From assembly GCF_022479115.1 (NCBI RefSeq), contig NZ_CP092497.1, forward strand, positions 372,001-436,000: a stretch of 64,000 nt of DNA. The letters run 5' to 3'. This document shows positions 56,193-64,000 of this stretch, one piece after another. This stretch comes from Amycolatopsis sp. EV170708-02-1 (GTDB lineage Bacteria > Actinomycetota > Actinomycetes > Mycobacteriales > Pseudonocardiaceae). The notes below the pieces were generated by a model. It did not search any database. It was not told the DNA's origin and saw only the letters and a program-made list of their open reading frames with translations. Made by a program: the position numbers and the translations under genes. Numbering within the stretch: position 1 is the stretch's first letter; the number at the start of each line of letters is the position of its first letter.

Positions 56193-58484
56193 GTGCTTCT
56201 GGTGACCGAGAATTCCGGTTCGGCCAGATCCGGGGAGACCGGGAAAGCACGCGCGGAACCGAGGCCGGTTTCGACGGCCGCGTCGACGTTCGGCCGCGCC
56301 TTGCGGCAACGGCGGCAGGCCTGCGGGCTGGCGTTGCGCGAGCTTCAGAAACTCGCCTATGTCGACAAAAGTCTCATCAGCCGGGTCGAACGCGGGCTCA
56401 CCCCGCCGAGCGCGGAATTCGCCGAAGCCTGCGATCGCGCGCTGGGCGCGGGCGGGACACTGATCGTGCTCGCCGAGGCCGCCCGCGCGGAACCGTATGT
56501 GCATCTTCCCCCGCCGCCTGATCATTTCGTCGGCCGCGAAGAACATTTGGCGTTGCTGGACGAAAAGGTCTTCACCGAAAAGGCGAAAGTGGTCTTCGTC
56601 GCCGGGCCGCCCGGGGTCGGGAAGACCGCGCTCGTGCTGAATTGGGCGAACCGGCGCCAAGAAGAGTTCGATTGCGTCCTCTGGTCGGATCTGCGCGGCT
56701 ACGCGGCGGGCTCGCCCGCGCAACCCGCCGACATCCTCGACGACCTCCTTCGCTGTGTCGGCGTCCGCCCCGACCGGGTCCCCGCCGAGGAGCACATGCG
56801 GCTCGCGCTCCTGCGCGGCCTGTTGCGCGGCCAGCGCACCCTCGTCGTACTGGACAACGCCCTCGACTCGCCCCAGGTGCGGCCGGTGCTGCCCGGCACG
56901 CCGGACACCACCGTGCTGATCACCAGCAGGCGGCGGCTTTCCGGGCTGGTCGTCGGCGGCGGCGCGGTCGGGGTTTCCTTGGAGCCGCTGCGAGAGCTCG
57001 AAGCGACGCAGCTCATGGCCGACCTCATCGGCGACGACCGCGCGGCGGGCGATCCCGAAGGCGTCGGCAGGCTCGTCCGGCTGTGCGCGGCACTGCCGCT
57101 CGCGGTGAACATCGCCGCCGAACGGGTCGCCACCCACCCCCATCAGAGCGTCGGCGACCTCGCGCGCGAACTCGTCGCCGAGGGGCGGCGGCTGGAACTG
57201 CTCGCCGTCGAGGACGACACCGTCGGGGTCAAGGCCGCCTTCAGCTGGTCGTATCGCGCGCTGGAGGCCGACACCGCCCGGATGTTCCGGCTGCTCGGTC
57301 TCCATCCCGGCCCGCGGTTCACGGCGGGTGCGGCTTCCGCGCTCGCGGGGCTGCCCGAGCACGACGCGCGAAAGCTGCTGGACCGGCTCGTGCAGGCGCA
57401 TCTCGTCCAGCAGGTCGGCGCGCGGTACTACCGGTTCCACGATCTGCTCCGCGTCTACGCCGCCGAAGAGGCCAACGCCGGGCAGTGGCGGGACGAGCGG
57501 CAGGCGGCGGTCTCCCGGCTGGCCCACTGGTACCTGTACGCGGCCAACGCGGCGAGCTGGACGCTGACCCCGGCCCGCGACCACCACATCGATCTGGGCC
57601 CCGCGCCCGACGGTGTCGAGCCGCTCCGGTTCGCCACGTTCGACGAGGCCTACATCTGGTGCGCGTCGGAGATGCCGAGCATCACCGGCGTCGCCCGGCT
57701 GGCGCTGGACCACGGGCTGTACGAGGTCGGCTGGCGGCTGCCGGTGGAGCTGTTCGACTACCACCTGCTCGGCAGGCCGTGGCAGACGTGGATCTCCAGC
57801 CACGAGGTGGCGATCGAGTCCGCGAAGGCGGGCGATGACCTCGGCGGGCTGGCGTGGTCGGCGATCAACCTCGCCGAGGCGCACCGGCGGCGCGGCGACC
57901 TCGATCGCGCGCGCGATCTGTTCGGCCAGGCCGTCGAGATCTCCGAGGAGATCGGCGAGAATCCGAGCCTCGGCTGGGCGCTGGTCGGGCTCGGCAACAT
58001 CGCGCACGAACGCGAGGACTACGCCGAAGCCGTCCGGCTCGCCGAGCAGAGCGTGGAGGTGAACGCGCGGATCGGGTACCGGCTCGGCGAAGCGACCGCG
58101 CGGGTCCATCTCGGCCGCGCCTACCGCGACCTCGGGGAGCGGGACCTGGCCCTCGATCACGGCCTGCGCGCCTTCGACGCCTACGCGAAGGACGCCGACC
58201 AGCACGGAATGGGTTTCGCGCTGGTGCCGCTCGCCAGGACCTGCCGCCGGTTCGGCGATCTGGACCAGGCGCTCGGGTACTGCGAGCAGGCGCTGACCGC
58301 CTACCGCAACTGCGGCGACGTCTGGGGTCAGGCCGACGCGCTCGACGAACGCGGCTGCGCGCTGGCCGACCAGGGGCACAAAGACGAGGCGATGGCCGCG
58401 TGGCGCGACGCGCTCCAGCTCGTCATGGATCTCGACGACCGGAAGGCGAACGTGCTGCGGGGCCGTCTCGAAGGCGCGGTCTAG
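56193..58484 (+). CDS. XRE/NB-ARC/TPR (AfsR-like STAND) regulator
   Basis: A 763-residue signal-transduction ATPase. An XRE helix-turn-helix (GRALRQRRQACGLALRELQK, LISRVERGLTPPS; about 33-75) leads to NB-ARC with FVGREEHLALLDE, Walker A VAGPPGVGKTALV, LVVLDNALDS and CAALPLAVNIAA, then TPR repeats from about residue 560 (LAWSAINLAEAHRRRGDLDR, WALVGLGNIAHEREDY, ALVPLARTCRRFGDL). GTG 56193 or GTG 56202 may be the start. No target operon is adjacent; the minute gene upstream may be one. Confidence 0.88.
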   Translation: MLLVTENSGSARSGETGKARAEPRPVSTAASTFGRALRQRRQACGLALRELQKLAYVDKSLISRVERGLTPPSAEFAEACDRALGAGGTLIVLAEAARAEPYVHLPPPPDHFVGREEHLALLDEKVFTEKAKVVFVAGPPGVGKTALVLNWANRRQEEFDCVLWSDLRGYAAGSPAQPADILDDLLRCVGVRPDRVPAEEHMRLALLRGLLRGQRTLVVLDNALDSPQVRPVLPGTPDTTVLITSRRRLSGLVVGGGAVGVSLEPLRELEATQLMADLIGDDRAAGDPEGVGRLVRLCAALPLAVNIAAERVATHPHQSVGDLARELVAEGRRLELLAVEDDTVGVKAAFSWSYRALEADTARMFRLLGLHPGPRFTAGAASALAGLPEHDARKLLDRLVQAHLVQQVGARYYRFHDLLRVYAAEEANAGQWRDERQAAVSRLAHWYLYAANAASWTLTPARDHHIDLGPAPDGVEPLRFATFDEAYIWCASEMPSITGVARLALDHGLYEVGWRLPVELFDYHLLGRPWQTWISSHEVAIESAKAGDDLGGLAWSAINLAEAHRRRGDLDRARDLFGQAVEISEEIGENPSLGWALVGLGNIAHEREDYAEAVRLAEQSVEVNARIGYRLGEATARVHLGRAYRDLGERDLALDHGLRAFDAYAKDADQHGMGFALVPLARTCRRFGDLDQALGYCEQALTAYRNCGDVWGQADALDERGCALADQGHKDEAMAAWRDALQLVMDLDDRKANVLRGRLEGAV

Positions 58485-58496
58485 AGCGAGCTGAAG

Positions 58497-58575
58497 GGGA
58501 CTTTCCCCGCATGCGACGCGGTGAAGGACGCTTTCACCGCATGAGATGAGGTGAAGGACGCTTTCAGCCCACGCT
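58497..58575. repeat. Tandem GGTGAAGGACGCTTTC units, hairpin forming
   Basis: Two near-identical units (GGTGAAGGACGCTTTCA) at about 58529 and 58558, preceded by GAAGGGGACTTTCCCCGC, lie between convergent genes. Related units are at 4273-4318, 19783-19831 and 25756-25810. Confidence 0.65.
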
Positions 58576-59794
58576 AGAGCTTCACCGGCAGGTTGTGCAG
58601 GCCGCGCGTGATCGCGCTCGGCCACCACACGAGCCGGTCCTCCGGCACGGTCAGCGTCATCGACGGCGCGCGGCCGAACAACGTCTCCAGTGCCGCGGAC
58701 GCCTGCATCCGCGCGAGCGCGGCGCCGATGCAGATATGCGGTCCGACGCCGAAGGCCACGTGCCGCACCGGCCGCTCGCCCGGCCGGAAGGCGAGCGGTT
58801 CGGGATGGACCGCCGGATCGCGATTGGCCGCCAGCAACGACAACAGGATCGGATCGCCCGGTTCCATCCGCTGCCCGGCGAGTTCCATCGGTTCGGTGAC
58901 GAACCGCCAGCTGGTGTTCTGCAGCGGGGTGTCGCGGCGCAGGACCTCTTCGATGACGAGCGTCAGATGCGCACCGTCGGCGCGGGCGCGGGCCGCCTCC
59001 TCCGGATGCGTGATGAGGGTCAGCGCGGTGGACGCGATGAGGCTGATCGTCGTCTCGTGCCCGGCGATCAGCGACAGGAACGCCGTCGCGGCGACCTCGT
59101 CGTCGGTCAGTTTCCCGGCCGACTCCTGGGTGAGCAGATCGCTGATCAGGTCCGCCCCCGGTTCGGCGCGTTTGCGGGCGACGACGTCGGCGAGCAGCGC
59201 GTCGAGGTCGTCGGTCGCCTTGAGCATCGCCGCCATGTCCGTGACGTCGCCGGCGGCGACCACCAGCGCGGGCGGGCGGACCTCGTCGAGCAGGCTTTCC
59301 GGGATGCCGATCAGCTCGCAGATCGACCGGATTCCCAGCGGGTACGCGAAATCCTCGACGAGGTCGCCTTCGCCGCGGTCCAGGATCGGGTCGAGCAGCT
59401 CGTTCGCGAGCCGGTGCGTGCGGTCGCGCATATGCTGCAGCCGCCGCGGGCCGAAGGCACCGGCGCAGGCCTTGCGCAGCCGCGCGTGTTCCTCGCCTTC
59501 GAAGTTGTTCATATGCCCGATGAGCGTCGGCCGGTGGTCGGCGGGCAGCCCGAGATTGGCCTTGCGCCAGTGCTCCGCGGCGACGGACGGGCATTTGGAC
59601 AACCGGGGGTCGGCCATCGCGGAAACGACGTCCGCGTGCCGGGTCAGCAACCAGGTCCACGTGTCGCCGGGCAGCGGGAGCCGGAACGCCGGGGCGTTGC
59701 TCCGAAGCCATTCGTAGGCGGGCGAGGGATCCCTGTCGAAGTCCGGGCCGAACATCACGGGAACCTCGGCGGCGTCGTATGCGGCGTCAGGCAT
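58574..59794 (-). CDS. Cytochrome P450
   Basis: A 406-residue soluble bacterial P450. I-helix LSLIAGHETTISLI with the catalytic Thr, ExxR as EEVLRR, and the heme loop FGVGPHICIGAALAR. N-terminal MFGPDFDRDPSPAYEWLRSN and PRLSKCPSVAAEHWRKANLG resemble CYP105/CYP107 members. ATG 59794 (or 59806) is the start. No redox partner genes nearby, and no obvious pathway context. Confidence 0.9.
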   Translation of the reverse strand: MPDAAYDAAEVPVMFGPDFDRDPSPAYEWLRSNAPAFRLPLPGDTWTWLLTRHADVVSAMADPRLSKCPSVAAEHWRKANLGLPADHRPTLIGHMNNFEGEEHARLRKACAGAFGPRRLQHMRDRTHRLANELLDPILDRGEGDLVEDFAYPLGIRSICELIGIPESLLDEVRPPALVVAAGDVTDMAAMLKATDDLDALLADVVARKRAEPGADLISDLLTQESAGKLTDDEVAATAFLSLIAGHETTISLIASTALTLITHPEEAARARADGAHLTLVIEEVLRRDTPLQNTSWRFVTEPMELAGQRMEPGDPILLSLLAANRDPAVHPEPLAFRPGERPVRHVAFGVGPHICIGAALARMQASAALETLFGRAPSMTLTVPEDRLVWWPSAITRGLHNLPVKL

Positions 59795-59924
59795 ACGAGC
59801 CACCATGCCAGCCCGCGGCGGAATCGCGTCCGGCGAACGTGGGTATCGGCCTGTCTCACGCGATCGTCAACGCGGTCCCCCTGTCACCCCCTTGTGGTGA
59901 CCCAGCAAGATCGAAGCGGGTGCG

Positions 59925-61433
59925 GTGCGTAACGGGTTGGAGGTGACCCTCGTCAGCGAGTTCGGCAAGCACGACCGTGACGCGGTCTCGGCGCGGCCGC
60001 GCGGTTCGCTCCGGGGTTTCGCCGACACCCTCGGCCTCGCCTCCGCCCGCGTCTGGCGGCTGCGTGGCCGCGCCTGGAACACCCTGCGGCATCCGGCGGG
60101 GTGGGAACTGTGGCGCCTGCCGCCCGCGGCGATCGTCTGGATGCTCGGCACCGAGATCGCGGTCGCGTTCTGGGCGCTCTACAGCGGTTTCACGACCTCC
60201 GCCACGACAACGGATCTCGTCCGCTTCGGCGTGATCGCGGGCTGCACGATCTGGTATCTGGTCCAGACGCAGCATCCGGAGGAGCAACGCCGGGCCGACG
60301 ACCGCCGCGGCGAGCACATCGACCAGACCGCCGTCTGGCTCGGCGGGGCGGCCGTGCTGCTGCCGCCCGCGTTGTCGCTCGCGCTGCTGCTGATGGTGCG
60401 CGTGCAGCGCTACTCCATCGCGCACAAGGCGATGACGACCTTCCTCTTCACCACCGCCGCGCACGCCGCCTCCATCCTCGGCGTGCACACGATCACCCGG
60501 CTGACGTCACTGCGCACCTGGCTCGAATCGGGCACGCTCCCCCAGCGTCCCGGCGACATCGCGGTGGCCGCCGTCGCGCTGGTGGGCGCCGCGCTCTGGT
60601 ACTTCGCGTCCCAGACACTGCTGATCAGCATCGCGCGTGGCCTGGCGTGGGGCGGCTGGCGGCGGCAGAAGCTGATCGGCAGCTGGGCCGACAACGCGGA
60701 CTTCGTCTACGCGCTGCAGCTCGCCGCGTGCACGACGATCCTCGGCGCGGTCAACATCGCGCTGGTGCCGCTGGTGATGATCGGGATCGCGCTGCGCTCG
60801 ACCCGGCTCTCGCAGGCGCTGGCGGACACGATCGCGCGCAGCCAGCGCGACCGGAAGACCGGGCTGCTGACCGAAGACTCCTTCCACGCCCCGGCCGCGC
60901 TCCGGCTGCTCGAAGACCAGACCGGGCGGCGGCCGACGGCGTTCTTGATGCTGGACCTCGACCACTTCAAGCAGTGGAACGACAAGTACGGGCACTCCGG
61001 CGGCGACATCGTGCTCGGCTGTGTCAGCGCCGTGCTGCGGCAGAACACCCGCTCCACGGACGTCGTCGGGCGGTGGGGCGGCGAGGAGTTCTCGGTGCTG
61101 CTGCCGGACACCACGCGCGAGGAGGCGATGCGGATCGCCGAACGGATCCGGGTGGCCGTCGCGAAGACCGCGATCACCGGCCTGACCGAACTCGCCAGCG
61201 GGCACGCCACCAACGAACCCCGTGCGGTGGGGCCGATCCACGGATGCACCGTGTCGATCGGCGTCGGGCTGTCGCCCGAACACTCGACGGACTACGGCGA
61301 GCTCTTCCGCGCCGCGGACGCGGCCATGTACCAGGCGAAACGGAGCGGGCGGAACCGGGTGGTCGTGGCACCCTCGGCGGTTCCGCCTTCGCCGCGGGTC
61401 CCGACGTCGCCGTTGAGCCGGGCCCGGGATTGA
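59925..61433 (+). CDS. Membrane-bound GGDEF diguanylate cyclase
   Basis: A 502-residue protein with an N-terminal membrane domain of about six or seven segments (VWMLGTEIAVAFWALYSGF, TAVWLGGAAVLLPPALSLAL, LVRVQRYSIAHKAMTTFLF and others up to residue 300) and a C-terminal GGDEF domain. The active-site motif is GGEEF in VVGRWGGEEFSVLLP, with LDLDHFKQWNDKYGHSGGD upstream; both look catalytically competent. No EAL domain. It should make c-di-GMP, which in actinomycetes controls development. GTG 59925 or 59943 are possible starts. Confidence 0.88.
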   Translation: MRNGLEVTLVSEFGKHDRDAVSARPRGSLRGFADTLGLASARVWRLRGRAWNTLRHPAGWELWRLPPAAIVWMLGTEIAVAFWALYSGFTTSATTTDLVRFGVIAGCTIWYLVQTQHPEEQRRADDRRGEHIDQTAVWLGGAAVLLPPALSLALLLMVRVQRYSIAHKAMTTFLFTTAAHAASILGVHTITRLTSLRTWLESGTLPQRPGDIAVAAVALVGAALWYFASQTLLISIARGLAWGGWRRQKLIGSWADNADFVYALQLAACTTILGAVNIALVPLVMIGIALRSTRLSQALADTIARSQRDRKTGLLTEDSFHAPAALRLLEDQTGRRPTAFLMLDLDHFKQWNDKYGHSGGDIVLGCVSAVLRQNTRSTDVVGRWGGEEFSVLLPDTTREEAMRIAERIRVAVAKTAITGLTELASGHATNEPRAVGPIHGCTVSIGVGLSPEHSTDYGELFRAADAAMYQAKRSGRNRVVVAPSAVPPSPRVPTSPLSRARD

Positions 61434-61490
61434 CGCATTCGGTCCGCTGAATGCGCTCGGCGGGACTCGACCGGCGTTGTGAAAGCACCG

Positions 61491-61529
61491 ATGTCACGTA
61501 CGGGACCCGAACGGTCCCATACGTGACAT
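61491..61529. terminator. Hairpin ATGTCACGTA...TACGTGACAT
   Basis: Arms of 17 bases (61491-61507 and 61513-61529) with one mismatch and a 5-base loop, between the convergent GGDEF and PAP2 genes. A bidirectional terminator is likely. Confidence 0.7.
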
Positions 61530-61554
61530 TCCGGAGCGCCTCCGAAGACCCGCG

Positions 61555-62502
61555 TCAGCGGCGGGTCACGAGGCGGGTCTCGAGCAGATCGTCGACCACC
61601 CTGGTCTCCACGCCGGTCCGCCGTTCGAACGCGGATCCGCGCAGCGGCCACAGCGCGACCAGCACGACCCCCACCGCGGACAGGGCGGCCAGCACCAGCG
61701 CGGCGACGAACTGGGCGGCGCCGTCGGTGGCCGTGCTCAGCACCGCGAATCCGATCAGGACGATCCCGGTCGGCAGCACGGTGGCCAGCGCGACCAGGTA
61801 GGCGGGCGTGCGGCGCAGGTCGCGGCGCCGGGTGGTCAGCCAGGCGGCGAGCAGGCAGGCGAACGACGCCCCGAGCAGGCAGGCGCCCGCCGTGTCACTG
61901 AGCCGGTGCCAGCCGAGCGCGATGGTCGACGACGCGACCCAGGCGACGGCGACGCCGCCGATCCCGATGATCGCCGGACGGAACCGTTGGGGCAGAACGA
62001 AAGCGAGCGCCATCAGGATGGCCATGGCGGCACTGACGTGACCGCTGGGGAAGCTGTTGTGTCCCGGCCCGCGGCCGCCGTCGGGCAGTTCGGGACGGAC
62101 GAGCACGTAGAGCTTGAGCAGCTGCGCGGCGACGAGCGGGAGCACGAGGACGCTCAGCGCGGGGATCAGGAGGCCGGGTTTGCGCCGCAGCAGCGCCAGG
62201 ACGACGAGCCCGATCCCGGCGGCGCCGATCACGAGCACCATGTCCTGGTCGCGCAGCGGCCCCGCCCAGTCCATTGTGGACCACCGGCCGGACTGCGCGC
62301 TCCGGACGACACCGTTCTCCGCGAGCTGCCCGGCCGACGTGTGCACGAACAGCACGTAGGTCACGACGAACGCGACGGCCAGTCCCAGTCCGGTGGCGAG
62401 CTGGAACACGGCCCTGGACAGGGTGCGCCTGGTCTCGGCGTGCCGTCCCGGCAGCGGACGGCGGGCGGGGGTCGGCTTCGCTTCGTGGATGAGGAGGGCC
62501 AT
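61555..62502 (-). CDS. PAP2-family membrane phosphatase
   Basis: A 315-residue membrane protein with the PAP2 acid phosphatase motifs: KLYVLVRPEL (motif 1), NSFPSGHVSAAMAI (motif 2, with the catalytic His) and LGWHRLSDTAGA (motif 3, nucleophile His; the arginine usual at the motif start is not seen). Such enzymes dephosphorylate lipid phosphates such as undecaprenyl pyrophosphate or phosphatidic acid on the outer face. ATG 62502. Confidence 0.85.
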   Translation of the reverse strand: MALLIHEAKPTPARRPLPGRHAETRRTLSRAVFQLATGLGLAVAFVVTYVLFVHTSAGQLAENGVVRSAQSGRWSTMDWAGPLRDQDMVLVIGAAGIGLVVLALLRRKPGLLIPALSVLVLPLVAAQLLKLYVLVRPELPDGGRGPGHNSFPSGHVSAAMAILMALAFVLPQRFRPAIIGIGGVAVAWVASSTIALGWHRLSDTAGACLLGASFACLLAAWLTTRRRDLRRTPAYLVALATVLPTGIVLIGFAVLSTATDGAAQFVAALVLAALSAVGVVLVALWPLRGSAFERRTGVETRVVDDLLETRLVTRR

Positions 62503-62612
62503 GGGTCCCACTGTCCCCACGCCGTTTAGCCGTGAGGTCCGGACAATGTCATGGTTCTGCTACAAGATCGAGCCGAGTCGCACACGCGCGGAGAGATCCG
62601 AATAATGGCGGC

Positions 62613-63302
62613 GTGGCAAGTGTCCTTGTGATCGAAGACGACGCGTCCGTGCGGGAGGGGCTGGAACTCGCGCTGCGACGGCAGGCGCACACCGTGTACA
62701 CCGCCGAGAGCGGTGAGCTGGGGCTGGAGAAACTGCGGGTGTTCCAGCCCGACATCGTCGTGCTGGACCTGATGCTCCCCGGCATCGACGGCTTCGAGAC
62801 CTGCCGCCGCATCCGCTCGGCGGGTGAGGTGCCGATCATCATGCTCACCGCCCGCAGCGACGACTTCGACATCGTGGCCGGGCTGGAGGCGGGCGCCGAC
62901 GACTACGTCACCAAGCCGATCGAGCCGCGCGTGCTCGACGCCCGGATCCGGGCGGTGCTGCGGCGCGCGGTGAGCGAGAAGCCCGCGAGCGACGACGCCG
63001 CCGGGGAACGGCACGGCGGCCTGGTCATCGACCGGGCCGGGCTGGTGGTCACGAAGAACGGCGAGCCGGTCTCGCTCACCCCCACCGAGCTGAAACTGCT
63101 GCTGGAGCTGTCGCGCACGCCGGGCCAGGTCTACAGCCGCCAGCAGATCCTCTCCGCCGTCTGGGATCACGACTACCTCGGCGACTCCCGGCTGGTCGAC
63201 GCCTGTGTCCAGCGGCTGCGGGCGAAGATCGAAGACGTGCCCGCGAAACCCGAACACGTCCAGACCGTCCGCGGCTTCGGGTACCGGTTCGGCCGTTCAT
63301 GA
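62613..63302 (+). CDS. OmpR-family response regulator
   Basis: A 229-residue two-domain regulator: receiver domain with acidic pocket EDD, phospho-acceptor Asp in IVVLDLMLPGIDGFE and the Lys in YVTKPIEPRV, then a winged helix (LTPTELKLLLELSRTPGQVY, VDACVQRLRAKIEDVP, VQTVRGFGYRF). GTG 62613 gives a normal receiver start (ASVLVIEDD). It is coupled by ATGA to the sensor kinase gene downstream. Confidence 0.92.
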   Translation: MASVLVIEDDASVREGLELALRRQAHTVYTAESGELGLEKLRVFQPDIVVLDLMLPGIDGFETCRRIRSAGEVPIIMLTARSDDFDIVAGLEAGADDYVTKPIEPRVLDARIRAVLRRAVSEKPASDDAAGERHGGLVIDRAGLVVTKNGEPVSLTPTELKLLLELSRTPGQVYSRQQILSAVWDHDYLGDSRLVDACVQRLRAKIEDVPAKPEHVQTVRGFGYRFGRS

Positions 63303-64000
63303 GGCTGCTCTCCGGGCTGCGGCCCCGGCTCATCCTGGCCTTCGCGGCGATGACGATCATCGGGGCGGCGGCCGCGGCGGGGGCCAGCTACGTCTCGGCC
63401 CGGACCGAGATCCTCGAGGCGGTCCAGGACGCGGCGATGAACCAGCTGAAGGACCGGGTCAGCGCCTACGGCCGCCCGCTGTCCACGCCGCCGACCCAGG
63501 ATCAGCTCAACGACTTCGCCGGCAGCCTGCGCTTGAACGCCGTCGCGGTCTACCGCGATATGCGATCGGTCAACGGGCCGGACCTGACCACCTTCTCCCC
63601 CGAGCTACGGCAGACCGTCGCGAGCGACGGCCGTATCCAGTTCCAGCGCGTGGACCGCGGCACCATCCCGGAACTGCTGGTCGGGCTGCCGGTGCTGGCC
63701 CGGCAACCCGACGGGACGATGAGGAACAGCGGCGTCGAGGTGTACTCGCTCACGTCACTAGTGCAGCAGCAACAGGCCATCGACGAACTCGCGAAATCCG
63801 CCTGGCAGACGGCCGCGCTCGTCCTTCCGCTGGCCGTCGCGCTCGCCCTGCTGGCGGCGAGACAGGTGCTCAGGCCGGTCCGGGCGCTCAACACCGCCGC
63901 CGCACAGCTCGGCGAGGGCAGGCTCGACGTCCGGCTGCCTGCCAAGGGCTCCGACGAGCTGGCCGAACTGGTCACGACCTTCAACAACACCGCCGCCGAA
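63299..64000 (+). CDS. Sensor histidine kinase, 3' end outside window
   Basis: The first 234 residues of a two-membrane-segment sensor: TM1 at about 10-30 (LILAFAAMTIIGAAAAAG), an extracellular sensing domain of about 140 residues, TM2 near 172-190 (ALVLPLAVALALLAA) and the start of a HAMP linker (LRPVRALNTAAAQLGEGRLD). The H-box and ATPase domains lie beyond the right edge. ATG 63299 overlaps the regulator stop. The signal is unknown. Confidence 0.88.
   Translation, partial: MRLLSGLRPRLILAFAAMTIIGAAAAAGASYVSARTEILEAVQDAAMNQLKDRVSAYGRPLSTPPTQDQLNDFAGSLRLNAVAVYRDMRSVNGPDLTTFSPELRQTVASDGRIQFQRVDRGTIPELLVGLPVLARQPDGTMRNSGVEVYSLTSLVQQQQAIDELAKSAWQTAALVLPLAVALALLAARQVLRPVRALNTAAAQLGEGRLDVRLPAKGSDELAELVTTFNNTAAE

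Noticed and set aside
55899..59711. A 1270-codon open frame on the minus strand
   Set aside because: It is the shadow of the NB-ARC/TPR regulator and the P450. The translation is Arg/Pro/Ala-rich low-complexity sequence with no domain, while the other frames show clear motifs. High GC makes such long antisense frames common.

Overview
The window is high-GC DNA with frequent GTG and TTG starts, many four-base start/stop overlaps and an actinomycete gene set: an F420-dependent glucose-6-phosphate dehydrogenase with three further F420-type oxidoreductases, an SsgA-like sporulation protein, AfsR-like NB-ARC regulators, DUF3140/DUF3618/DUF4235 proteins and P450s. This fits a filamentous Pseudonocardiales actinomycete, probably Amycolatopsis-like. 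The genus is an inference from gene content.

Positions 1-17.6 kb hold most of a biosynthetic gene cluster. One minus-strand operon (17621 to 4331) encodes an ATP-grasp ligase, a lysine/ornithine-type N-monooxygenase, a small cupin, a methionyl-tRNA-synthetase-like protein, an MFS exporter, an oligopeptide-binding-fold protein without a signal peptide, a second ATP-grasp ligase, both subunits of a B12-dependent glutamate mutase, an asparaginyl-tRNA-synthetase-like asparagine synthetase, a stand-alone FMN glutamate-synthase domain and a small protein. N-monooxygenase plus cupin plus MetRS is the known N-N bond (hydrazine) forming set, here with cupin and MetRS as separate genes. The combination with glutamate mutase and ATP-grasp enzymes, without NRPS or PKS, is unfamiliar to me and is the best candidate for an undescribed system. 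A carbamoyltransferase (1-1244) has an almost identical promoter-proximal motif to the operon and is probably part of the cluster, which continues off the left edge. An NB-ARC regulator (1332-2789) is the likely controller.

Positions 17.7-22.6 kb carry ordinary accessory genes (DHFR-like, VOC, GNAT, DUF2975/XRE pair, P450, UdgX-type uracil-DNA glycosylase). Positions 22.6-32 kb form a general-stress island around an anti-sigma/sigma pair (24364-25600). Most of its transcription units have a GNNT-N15-17-GGGTAY type promoter of the SigB/SigF class: holin-like/DUF3618/DUF4235 proteins, NDH-2, a TPP enzyme, SRPBCC, DUF3140, an LLM oxidoreductase. A second patch with the same promoter class lies at 51.9-54.3 kb (CBS protein, zinc dehydrogenase, small protein).

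Positions 32-47.5 kb contain regulator/enzyme pairs (TetR with SDR, HxlR, TetR with P450, IclR, TetR with DUF1772), a receptor Ser/Thr kinase, a secreted amidase, a Tat-type KstD-like steroid dehydrogenase and LLM enzymes. Two of these genes have KstR-box-like sites. Positions 47.5-64 kb hold a TPR protein, SsgA-like protein, Fgd, a tRNA-like remnant, an NB-ARC/TPR regulator, a P450, a GGDEF cyclase, a PAP2 phosphatase and the start of a two-component system cut by the right edge.

Two window-wide patterns stand out. Four genes carry a single-base G/C deletion next to a short G/C run, which looks like sequencing or assembly error. Several families of long perfect hairpins occupy the gaps between genes.
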